This document shows, in pieces, positions 1 through 6,134 of a stretch of 6,134 nucleotides of DNA; the first letter of the stretch is position 1; each line of letters begins with the position of its first letter. A program made the translations under genes and the position numbers. Below the pieces are notes generated by a model. That model saw nothing but the letters and a program-made list of their open reading frames with translations. It made no database searches and was not told the origin of the DNA. Location of the stretch: NCBI GenBank assembly GCA_947464885.1, contig CANHYZ010000135.1, positions 1-6,134 on the forward strand, given 5' to 3'. The stretch comes from Flavobacteriales bacterium. Its GTDB lineage: Bacteria > Bacteroidota > Bacteroidia > Flavobacteriales_D > Sanyastnellaceae.

Positions 1-387
1 AATGCCTTCTACTGCTCCCTCTAGCGCCGCCGACATGGTGCCGCTGTATATGACATTAATGCTCGAGTTTGATCCGTGATTAATACCTGAAACTACTAAG
101 TCCGGTTTGCGATGCATGACTTTGTAAATAGCCAATTTCACACAATCCACCGGCGTTCCGCTGCACGAATAAGCTGCGCTTACGGGCAGGTCATATTTCA
201 AGGGTTGGAGTTTGAGGATATTATTAATCGTTACCGCATGACCCATACCCGATTGTGGCTTGTCTGGTGCAACCACCACCACATCGCCGAAGGGCAATAC
301 AGCCTCCGTTAACGCCAAAATTCCCTTGGCAAAAACACCGTCGTCGTTGGTCACCAGAATGAGTGGACGTTTGTGCGTGCTATTCAT
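1..387 (-). CDS. surE: 5'/3'-nucleotidase SurE, N-terminal 129 residues (runs off the left edge)
   Basis: SurE is a metal-dependent cytoplasmic phosphatase that removes phosphate from nucleoside monophosphates, linked in other bacteria to stationary-phase survival and nucleotide salvage. The reverse strand reads MNSTHKRPLILVTNDDG at the start, with the family's acidic metal pair at D15-D16. It continues with VVVVAPDKPQSGMGHAVTI (S46 is the expected metal-binding serine), CSGTPVDCVK near residue 75, and SGINHGSN (N103), then YSGTMSAALEGA at the window end. All are hallmark SurE segments. The family is about 250 residues long, so roughly half is present; the reading frame is open to base 1. The start at 387 is the only in-frame ATG ahead of the conserved first strand. 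There is no Shine-Dalgarno sequence. It is transcribed divergently from the signalling genes. Identification is secure; cellular role is by family. Confidence 0.96.
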   Translation of the reverse strand, partial: MNSTHKRPLILVTNDDGVFAKGILALTEAVLPFGDVVVVAPDKPQSGMGHAVTINNILKLQPLKYDLPVSAAYSCSGTPVDCVKLAIYKVMHRKPDLVVSGINHGSNSSINVIYSGTMSAALEGAVEGI

Positions 388-391
388 GTGG

Positions 392-399
392 CAAACATA
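392..399 (-). promoter_or_regulatory. Candidate Bacteroidota -7 promoter element for surE
   Basis: Read on the minus strand, these bases are TATGTTTG, a perfect match to the Bacteroidota -7 consensus TAnnTTTG. The motif ends 5 bases before the surE ATG, so transcription starting at the usual distance would give a leaderless or nearly leaderless mRNA. No TTG -33 element is found at the expected 17-23 base spacing. An 8-base degenerate match can occur by chance, so the call is weak. Confidence 0.25.
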
Positions 400-494
400 A
401 GTCGCAGTGAACGAAAGGTTGCATTGCCTGTTATTTGACCGAGACCTGTCGGAATTGTCACAAAGAGTGTACTTTCGCCTTATTCTCAAGTGAA

Positions 495-1634
495 ATGATT
501 CGGAAGAAGAAGATTGTTATTGTCGAGGATCACCTGATTATCCAAGAGCTACACAAGCAATATGTGGAGGACCTTGGCCATGAGGTCGTGGCTTGTTTTA
601 CCAACGGCGACGACGTCATCCATTATTTTCAGGATAGTTCAGCGGATCTTGTCCTGATGGACATCCGTCTGGATGATGCCATGGACGGTATCGAGGTCAC
701 CAAGCGTATTCAGGAGTTGAAGCCGGTTCCGGTGATCTACATCACGGGAAATACAGAGGATTCCAATTTTCGGCGTGCCCTGGAAACCAGCATGGCCGGA
801 TTCATTTCCAAGCCCGTTTCACAGAGTGAACTTGAGAATGTAATCGACTCGTTGAATGACCTCACGAGCTCGATTATTTATGCTGAAAAGATTCAAAAGG
901 CCATCTTCCCTCAGCGTAAGGATTTCGACACGATTTTCGGAAACACCATCCACATCAACCGCCCGATGCACATCATCGGTGGTGACTTCCCGTTTCTACG
1001 AACGTTTCCTGAATCCGGTGAACTGATTGCCGGTTTGGGTGACTGCACAGGTCACGGAATTCCGGCAGCATTGCTTTCGGTATTGAGTCATGAGATTATC
1101 ACCAACATCATTAGCCGAAATCAAAATTTGGCTGATATCGTCAATGAGTTGAACAACGCCCTCATCAACAACTTGGCAAAGATGAACAGCGCTGACAGCG
1201 TGAATGATAGCCTGGATCTCATTATCTATAAGATAAATCAAGCTCAGTCCACGATTCAGATATCAGGATTCAAAATGGGCTTTATCCATGTCGTAGCTTC
1301 AACCGGCGCGTTGAACTACCATAAGTTTAAAGGGAAATCGCTGGGAACCCCCATAGCAGAGCACGACGTCAGCATCCTGACGATACACTTTGAGCCGGGC
1401 GACCAGTTCTATTTCTACAGCGATGGAGTACCCGATCAATTTGGAGGACCATTGTCAAAGAAACTATCCACCAAGGGACTTTTAAACGTGATTCAAACTG
1501 TTGGGTCGGAAACACCGGCCAACCGTGAACGTGAACTCAATTTGCTTTTACGACGTTGGCAGGGAATGAATGTGCAGACAGACGATATGTTGCTCATTGC
1601 CATTGATCCGTCATCGTTGAAATTTCAGGAGTGA
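495..1634 (+). CDS. REC-PP2C response regulator: receiver domain fused to SpoIIE-type Ser/Thr phosphatase
   Basis: This is a soluble 379-residue response regulator whose output is a protein phosphatase. The receiver domain covers about residues 4-122: acidic pair E11-D12, phosphoacceptor D56 in LVLMDIRLDD, T84 and K106-P107. A short helix with YAEKIQKAIFPQ (129-140) leads into the PP2C/SpoIIE domain (about 150-372), with metal-binding aspartates in GGDF (D164), GDCTGHGIP (D183), YSDGVPDQFGG (D310) and QTDDMLL (D363/D364). Proteins of this type usually dephosphorylate an anti-sigma-factor antagonist (STAS) protein, but no such partner is encoded in the window. The family motif SGDFYW appears here as GGDFPF. 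The ATG at 495 is preferred because it places the first receiver strand immediately after the start. A TTG at 435 would add 20 residues containing CRNCHKEC. It is the first of four closely spaced signalling genes. The function class is secure; the target is unknown. Confidence 0.92.
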   Translation: MIRKKKIVIVEDHLIIQELHKQYVEDLGHEVVACFTNGDDVIHYFQDSSADLVLMDIRLDDAMDGIEVTKRIQELKPVPVIYITGNTEDSNFRRALETSMAGFISKPVSQSELENVIDSLNDLTSSIIYAEKIQKAIFPQRKDFDTIFGNTIHINRPMHIIGGDFPFLRTFPESGELIAGLGDCTGHGIPAALLSVLSHEIITNIISRNQNLADIVNELNNALINNLAKMNSADSVNDSLDLIIYKINQAQSTIQISGFKMGFIHVVASTGALNYHKFKGKSLGTPIAEHDVSILTIHFEPGDQFYFYSDGVPDQFGGPLSKKLSTKGLLNVIQTVGSETPANRERELNLLLRRWQGMNVQTDDMLLIAIDPSSLKFQE

Positions 1635-1687
1635 ACCTCGGATTAGACTCGGTTAAGCGTATCTTGCTGTTCAATTGATAGCTCATT

Positions 1688-3175
1688 ATGACAGATTCAG
1701 ATTCCAGCAGAAATAGAGAGTCACTTTTGAACACTTCGGCTATTGACTGGTTGAGTGTACAGTCGCTCCTCACGGAATTTTCAGAGCATGCTGATCCCGC
1801 TCTATGCTTCATGGATTTCATCTACCGTGAAAGTATAATTCGCGTCAAAGGTGATGATTTGTTGGAGTTGCATGTGACGTTGTCTGAAGACGATTGGGAT
1901 CAATGCCACGCGTTTGCTCAGGAAGCCACAATTGTAGGGTCGAGCGAGCATATGCCTCATTGGCTGAAGGAACCGATTGATGGTGTGCTATCCAGTTCAA
2001 CCTGTTTAGTATCGTCGCCTATTATGGATGAGAATGGTCTCACCGTAGGTTTTTTCTATGCGTTTTTCCCTCTGGGAAAACCATCGGATATTGTGATATA
2101 CTGCCAACAATCGTTGGCAAACAGATGTTCGCTGCTGTTGAATCAATTGCACATTCATCAACTTCAAAAAAAGCAGAACGATCAACTGTGGAAATCAGTA
2201 GAGGCGAGTTGTCCGGGCTTCATGCTCATCGACCGAAATAGTGGACTTGTGGACTTTGGTCCAATCTACCGTAAAGCAATTCCTGAATTGGCGCACGGAG
2301 TAAAATTCCACGATTTTTTTGCTTGGGATAATTTGAAATCGGCAAATGAAATTTGGTCTTCCGGCTTCCATCGCAGTAAGCTGCTATACTTTCATTCGCT
2401 TCATTTCAATCAGAAATACAAATGCACCGTTCAGCCCCTTAGTGATACGCTGCTTCTGCTGCTCGTTGCACCGGTCATTAATAGCAATCATGCGCTGGTT
2501 GATTACGGATTAACCTCCACGGATTTCGCTCCGCAGGATTATATCACGGACTTTGTCTTTCTACAAACGACGACCTTAAGGACACTGGAGGACACGCTGG
2601 CTCAAAATGAGAGTATACGATTCCGCATGTCGGAGTTGGAGTCATCCGGCCAAAATTTGCAGCGCCTCAAGTTATTACTTGAAAAGAAGATTGAGGAACG
2701 AAATGACCGTGTGAAACGTCTTTCGAATTTCCCGGAACAGAATCCCAACCCGGTATTTGAAATCGATTTCAAGAAGCAGTTTCTATGCTTCTCGAACCGG
2801 GCGGCCAAGGACGCTTTTGGGGATTTGTTGACGCTACCATACCATGAATTTCTAGGTATGTTGGATCTGAATCACGAACTCGTGGCGAATAGCCTGCAGT
2901 TGCGTATAGAATTTACTGCACAGGATAAATCTTTTCAAGCTGATGCTTTTCGGATACCCAATGAATCCATCATGAGATTCTACTCACATGATGTTTCGGA
3001 ATTACATCTTGCCAAGGCGCTCTTAGGCCGTCAGCAGGAGGGGATCAACCAACTACTCGCCATTCTTGATGCCCTTAATATTGATCGGCATGAAGTTACT
3101 CGCTCGACCCGAGTAAGTCAGCTCATGGAGGAAGTAAGCCGGTTGCTCGAAGGCATGAATCCCCGAGAGGACTGA
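1688..3175 (+). CDS. Soluble sensor protein: GAF-like, HNOBA-like, coiled coil, PAS, no output domain
   Basis: This 495-residue protein has no signal peptide or membrane segment and no kinase, cyclase or DNA-binding domain. Residues about 22-155 look GAF-like, ending in SSPIMDENGLTVGFFYAFF. Residues about 174-300 resemble the HNOBA region of soluble guanylate cyclases by eye: FMLIDRNSGLVDFG, then IYRKAIPEL, then DTLLLLLVAPVINS, then DYGLTSTDFAPQDYITDFVF. These parallel sGC-beta FDRDL, YRVLPQL, DSILFLCSPSV and GLYLSDIPLHDATRDLVL. A predicted coiled coil (about 300-345) follows, as in the cyclases. A PAS domain starts at NPNPVFEID (352-360) and ends near FYSHDVSEL (431-439). A helical tail of about 55 residues ends the protein. 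The sequence suggests a sensor or scaffold that must act through partners, most simply the kinase two genes downstream. The start at 1688 follows a 53-base gap without a Shine-Dalgarno sequence. The PAS call is fairly secure, HNOBA likely, GAF tentative. Confidence 0.75.
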   Translation: MTDSDSSRNRESLLNTSAIDWLSVQSLLTEFSEHADPALCFMDFIYRESIIRVKGDDLLELHVTLSEDDWDQCHAFAQEATIVGSSEHMPHWLKEPIDGVLSSSTCLVSSPIMDENGLTVGFFYAFFPLGKPSDIVIYCQQSLANRCSLLLNQLHIHQLQKKQNDQLWKSVEASCPGFMLIDRNSGLVDFGPIYRKAIPELAHGVKFHDFFAWDNLKSANEIWSSGFHRSKLLYFHSLHFNQKYKCTVQPLSDTLLLLLVAPVINSNHALVDYGLTSTDFAPQDYITDFVFLQTTTLRTLEDTLAQNESIRFRMSELESSGQNLQRLKLLLEKKIEERNDRVKRLSNFPEQNPNPVFEIDFKKQFLCFSNRAAKDAFGDLLTLPYHEFLGMLDLNHELVANSLQLRIEFTAQDKSFQADAFRIPNESIMRFYSHDVSELHLAKALLGRQQEGINQLLAILDALNIDRHEVTRSTRVSQLMEEVSRLLEGMNPRED

Positions 3176-3191
3176 TTTTTCGCAGGAATTG

Positions 3192-3224
3192 TTGAAAGGG
3201 GTTTATCCTAAATTGCTACACTTT
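3192..3224 (+). promoter_or_regulatory. Weak candidate promoter in front of the single-domain response regulator
   Basis: TTGAAA at 3192-3197 is followed after 19 bases by TACACTTT (3217-3224), about 15 bases before the ATG at 3239. The first element fits a -33/-35 TTG. The second fits only partly: TACACT resembles a -10 hexamer, and the match to TAnnTTTG is incomplete. If used, the last two signalling genes could be transcribed apart from the first two. The support is a single imperfect motif pair. Confidence 0.18.
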
Positions 3225-3238
3225 AAAGCACCCGATTT

Positions 3239-3637
3239 ATGACCCGAGATATTGTGTTAGTGGTTGATGATGATTTGACGATTTTGGAGTTGCTCCGCTA
3301 CCAAATAGCAGATGCCGTTGGTGAGTTGTGCGATGTGGAATTAGCCACCTCGGGAAAGGAAGTTGAAGAACTCATTCAATTATTCGTCGGGGAAAAGCGA
3401 AATCTGAAAGTTTTGGTAACCGATTATTTTCTGGATGACACTACCGGTGTGGAAATCATTGAAAAAGTGAAGGAACTTTTTCCCGCTTGTAGCACCGTTT
3501 TACTTACGGGACAGCATCAACGGGATATCGAGAAATTGAATACCGTGTCGACGATTCCGGATCGCTATTTTTCAAAGCCGTGGAATTCCTTTGAACTGAA
3601 GGCGCATCTCAATAACCTAATCTCCGGAGGAAATTAA
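3239..3637 (+). CDS. Single-domain response regulator (receiver only, CheY-like)
   Basis: The 132 residues are one receiver domain and nothing else. The phosphorylation pocket is complete: acidic residues D10-D11 in VLVVDDDLTILELL, phosphoacceptor D62 in LVTDYFLDD, T90 in VLLTGQ, and K113-P114 in YFSKPW. The KPW ending is common in receivers paired with complex sensor kinases. With no output domain, it probably acts by protein contact, as a phosphorelay intermediate or as a phosphate sink. It starts 63 bases after the GAF/HNOBA/PAS gene and ends 21 bases before the histidine kinase gene, which makes that kinase the obvious phosphodonor (inference from position). There is no Shine-Dalgarno sequence; the ATG at 3239 sits directly before the first receiver strand. 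The domain call is secure; the partner is inferred. Confidence 0.93.
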   Translation: MTRDIVLVVDDDLTILELLRYQIADAVGELCDVELATSGKEVEELIQLFVGEKRNLKVLVTDYFLDDTTGVEIIEKVKELFPACSTVLLTGQHQRDIEKLNTVSTIPDRYFSKPWNSFELKAHLNNLISGGN

Positions 3638-3658
3638 TTTTTTAAAAAAGCAGTATGA

Positions 3659-5290
3659 ATGGCACGGAAGGAGGATGATTTGCATTGGTTGTTGCGCAGG
3701 CAACTGCTCGAGGTGGATGAACAAGAGAAGTCTTCTTCCTTCGCCCAGGCTGTAAATAGAGCCTACAGGGTCTTCGATGACAACTACTTGCGAATTAAGC
3801 TAATCCTCCGGCGCAAAATCTATCAGCTGGTTCAATCAAATGCCGAATTACAGCAATTGATTCAAGAAAAAAATAATCAGCTCAATTCGGAAGCGGGTCA
3901 ACAACAGCGGTTAATTGAGAACCTCCGCCGTGCTGAAGTAATTGCACACCTTGGAAGTTTCAGCTGGAGCATCGAGAGTCGTCAAATCGAGTTTTCGGAT
4001 AACTTATGCAAACTGTTGGGCATTGCCAGGGATATCGGGAATCCACTTACGATGATTCGGAAATTCGAATCAAGTTCGGATATCGTTGCAGCCTTCAAGG
4101 CTGCCTCTCCCTTGAATAGTAATGTAAGTTTGGAGAATCTCAAGCTCAATGGCGATCGACGTTATTTTGAATTGGAGGCACAGTTAACCTTCAATGAGCA
4201 GGGACGATTGATACAGATTTCCGGTATTTTCAAAGAGAATACCCGCCTTGTGCATGTCAATAACCGCGCAGAAGACCAGAAGAAATTCTACGAGGCCATT
4301 TTGAATAATATCCCGGTTGATATCGCCATTTTTAACGAGGAGCATAAGTATCTCTATTTGAATCCGGTTGCTGTGCGTAATCAGGAGACGCGCGATTTTC
4401 TCTTGGGGCGCGATGATTTCGATTACTGCAACTTCAAGAATTTAGATACAACAAAAGCGATGATCCGAAGGGATATTTTTAATCGCGTCAGGACTACAAT
4501 GCTTCCCTTGGAGTTCGAGGATTCTGCAGTAAATACAGATGGGACTCCGATCCATGTTTTGCGTCGCTTCTTTCCCGTTATCAACTCAGAGGGCAATTTC
4601 GCTTTCATGATTGGGTATGGTGTGGATATCACCAAAATGAAAACACAGGAGTTGTCGCTCGAACATTCGATTCAAGAGAAGGAAGCATTGCTTGGGGAAG
4701 TCCACCATAGCGTCAAGAATAACCTGACCTTGATTGTTGCATTGCTTGAGATTAATAGCACTCACGAAAAGGATGAGTTGGTAAAGAAGTATTTCAATGA
4801 GATTCGTAACCGTATTAGTGCAATGGCGCTGATCTACGATAAACTCTATCGCTCGGAAGTCTTTAATCGTATCAATTTACGTGAATATATTCAGGCTCTG
4901 ACCAATTCATTACAGCAAACCTATTTGCATGGTCGCCGTGATGTTATTGAATTGGATGTAGATGAGATTTATGTCGACAACAAAAATGCAGTGCCATTGG
5001 CATTGTTGGTGAACGAGCTTGTAAGTAATGCATTTGTTCATGCATTTGCGAAATGCGACTTTCCCAAACTATCACTCGCGCTGAAAAATACCGACCAGGG
5101 CATTCGCCTGACGGTAATTGATAACGGACCGGGTTTACCAGAGGGAGTCGATCCTTACAAGGGAAAAACATTTGGCTTTAAATTGATCAGTTTGTTCGCT
5201 CGTCAATTGAAGGGTAAACTTCAAATTCAATCCGATAAAGGACTGCATGTAGAAGTGTTGTTCCAAAATCTGGATGGAATTCGCGGATAA
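3659..5290 (+). CDS. Cytoplasmic PAS-PAS sensor histidine kinase, HisKA_2 type
   Basis: This 543-residue kinase should autophosphorylate on histidine and pass the phosphate to a receiver, probably one of the two encoded upstream. It has no membrane segments. A charged helical N-terminus and predicted coiled coil (about 1-95) lead to a divergent PAS domain (about 92-195, AHLGSFSWSIESRQIEFSDN) and a second PAS domain (about 207-328, FYEAILNNIPVDIAIFNEEH). The HisKA_2 dimerisation region (about 335-420) carries EVHHSVKNNL; H350 aligns with the usual phosphoacceptor. Most relatives have HHRVKNN, so the arginine is replaced by serine. The ATPase domain (about 440-535) has an N box NELVSNAFVHAF (N457), a G1 box DNGPGLP (D488) and a TFGFKLI segment at the G2 position. 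The start at 3659 lies after an A/T-rich leader; an overlapping ATG at 3655 is out of frame and stops after seven codons. Kinase class is secure; the signal is unknown. Confidence 0.93.
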   Translation: MARKEDDLHWLLRRQLLEVDEQEKSSSFAQAVNRAYRVFDDNYLRIKLILRRKIYQLVQSNAELQQLIQEKNNQLNSEAGQQQRLIENLRRAEVIAHLGSFSWSIESRQIEFSDNLCKLLGIARDIGNPLTMIRKFESSSDIVAAFKAASPLNSNVSLENLKLNGDRRYFELEAQLTFNEQGRLIQISGIFKENTRLVHVNNRAEDQKKFYEAILNNIPVDIAIFNEEHKYLYLNPVAVRNQETRDFLLGRDDFDYCNFKNLDTTKAMIRRDIFNRVRTTMLPLEFEDSAVNTDGTPIHVLRRFFPVINSEGNFAFMIGYGVDITKMKTQELSLEHSIQEKEALLGEVHHSVKNNLTLIVALLEINSTHEKDELVKKYFNEIRNRISAMALIYDKLYRSEVFNRINLREYIQALTNSLQQTYLHGRRDVIELDVDEIYVDNKNAVPLALLVNELVSNAFVHAFAKCDFPKLSLALKNTDQGIRLTVIDNGPGLPEGVDPYKGKTFGFKLISLFARQLKGKLQIQSDKGLHVEVLFQNLDGIRG

Positions 5291-5329
5291 CCGCATTTTG
5301 AGGCCATCTTTGCCCTATCATTATTTCGT

Positions 5330-6134
5330 ATGAATGCATTTATCGTAGATGGAGTGCGCACTCCAATTGGAAATTTTGGAGGAACACTTGCCGAGTTGAG
5401 AGCAGATGATCTTGCGGCAATTGTCCTCAAAGGTTTGGTTGACAGACATCCATCACTAGACACTAAGCAAATTGCCGACGTGATTTTGGGTTGTGCAAAT
5501 CAAGCAGGAGAAGATAATCGAAACGTTGCACGCATGGCGCTGCTGTTGGCCGGATTGCCGGTTGACGTTCCCGGTGAAACCGTAAATCGCTTATGTGCTT
5601 CAGGCATGGCAGCCGCGGTGAGCGCCGCTCGCGCCGCACACGCCGGAGAAGGTGATCTGTTTATTGCCGGCGGCGTTGAACACATGACACGAGGTCCTTG
5701 GGTCATTTCGAAAACCTCTACGGCATTTGGAAGGGATGCACAAATGTTCGACAGCAGTTTTGGCTGGCGATTCATCAATCCTAAAATGAAGGAACTCTAT
5801 GGTGTCGATGCCATGGGAGAGACTGCGGAGAATTTGGCCGAGCATGATGCCATTGGGCGCGATGATCAGGACGCTTTTGCCTTGTGGTCGCAACAGAAGG
5901 CAACAATCGCCCGCGATAATGGTCGTTTTGAAAAGGAGATTGTTCCTGTTACAATACCCCGAAGAAAAGGGGATCCGCTGTTGTTTTCCAAAGATGAATT
6001 CATCAAATCCGAAAGTACAAGCGAAGCCCTGGGTCGTTTGAAACCCGCTTTTCGAAGCGGCGGAACGGTGACAGCAGGGAATGCATCAGGTTTGAATGAT
6101 GGCGCTGCGGCCCTGCTCATTGCATCAGAGCAAG
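5330..6134 (+). CDS. pcaF: 3-oxoadipyl-CoA / acetyl-CoA thiolase (PcaF/PaaJ type), N-terminal 268 residues, runs off the right edge
   Basis: Thiolases of this type cleave 3-oxoadipyl-CoA with coenzyme A to succinyl-CoA and acetyl-CoA, the last step of the beta-ketoadipate and phenylacetate routes; close relatives act on acetoacetyl-CoA. The protein begins MNAFIVDGVRTPIGNFGG. The segment from about residue 54, GCANQAGEDNRNVARMALLL, is characteristic of PcaF/PaaJ. The acyl-accepting cysteine is C89 in NRLCASGMAA. Further family segments are AGGVEHMTRGP, FGWRFINPKM, YGVDAMGETAENLAE, DDQDAFALWSQQ and GGTVTAGNASGLNDGAAALL, where the window ends. The family is about 400 residues long, so the C-terminal third with the catalytic His and second Cys is missing. 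The frame is unbroken. It starts 39 bases after the kinase stop without a Shine-Dalgarno sequence or clear promoter, so read-through is possible. Thiolase is certain; the choice of 3-oxoadipyl-CoA over acetoacetyl-CoA is likely but not proven. Confidence 0.9.
   Translation, partial: MNAFIVDGVRTPIGNFGGTLAELRADDLAAIVLKGLVDRHPSLDTKQIADVILGCANQAGEDNRNVARMALLLAGLPVDVPGETVNRLCASGMAAAVSAARAAHAGEGDLFIAGGVEHMTRGPWVISKTSTAFGRDAQMFDSSFGWRFINPKMKELYGVDAMGETAENLAEHDAIGRDDQDAFALWSQQKATIARDNGRFEKEIVPVTIPRRKGDPLLFSKDEFIKSESTSEALGRLKPAFRSGGTVTAGNASGLNDGAAALLIASEQ

Noticed and set aside
112..312. Plus-strand open frame of 66 codons
   Set aside because: It lies entirely antisense to surE, whose conserved motifs occupy the same bases, and its translation shows no recognisable domain.
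434..477. Plus-strand promoter elements for the REC-PP2C gene (TTTG at 434, TACTTTCG at 470)
   Set aside because: TACTTTCG has one mismatch to TAnnTTTG and the TTG elements lie 12 or about 32 bases away, outside the expected 17-23 base spacing.
1642..1660. Imperfect direct repeat CTCGGATTA / CTCGGTTA between the first two cassette genes
   Set aside because: It is short, imperfect, present only twice and matches no known operator; likely chance.
3655..3678. Alternative ATG at 3655 before the histidine kinase
   Set aside because: It reads in another frame and meets TGA after seven codons; a tiny leader peptide cannot be excluded but has no support.
5283..5299. Possible terminator GCGG-ATAA-CCGC followed by ATTTT at the end of the histidine kinase gene
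   Set aside because: The stem is only four base pairs, includes the stop codon in its loop and has just four T residues after it; too weak to call an intrinsic terminator.
5500..5893. Minus-strand open frames of 92 and 97 codons
   Set aside because: Both are antisense to the clearly conserved thiolase frame; their products show no family features.

Overview
The window looks like chromosomal DNA from a Bacteroidota bacterium, probably in or near the Flavobacteriales. The reasons are the SurE and PAS-domain sequence types, the lack of Shine-Dalgarno sequences in front of almost every gene (AT-rich leaders instead), and a TAnnTTTG-type motif before surE. This placement is inferred by eye and no database search was run.

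Layout. At the left edge (1-387, minus strand) is the 5' part of surE, a 5'/3'-nucleotidase, which runs out of the window. A 107-base divergent intergenic region follows. Then come five plus-strand genes with short gaps of 53, 63, 21 and 39 bases: a REC-PP2C (SpoIIE-type) phosphatase response regulator (495-1634); a soluble GAF-like / HNOBA-like / coiled-coil / PAS protein with no output domain (1688-3175); a single-domain response regulator (3239-3637); a soluble PAS-PAS histidine kinase of the HisKA_2 type (3659-5290); and the 5' two thirds of a 3-oxoadipyl-CoA/acetyl-CoA thiolase of the PcaF/PaaJ type (5330 to the right edge).

How the genes may work together. The four middle genes read as one cytoplasmic signalling cassette. 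The kinase has a clear phosphoacceptor and ATP-binding domain but no membrane segments. The two receiver proteins keep the full phosphorylation pocket. One receiver drives a Ser/Thr phosphatase domain and the other has no output. The 495-residue protein resembles the sensory half of a kinase: its middle part resembles the HNOBA region of soluble guanylate cyclases, but it carries neither cyclase nor transmitter. No DNA-binding domain, STAS/anti-sigma partner or H-NOX protein is encoded in the window, so signal and target are unknown. The thiolase and surE are metabolic neighbours with no evident functional link to the cassette.

No RNA genes, insertion sequences, CRISPR arrays or convincing intrinsic terminators were seen. 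No gap between genes exceeds 107 bases.
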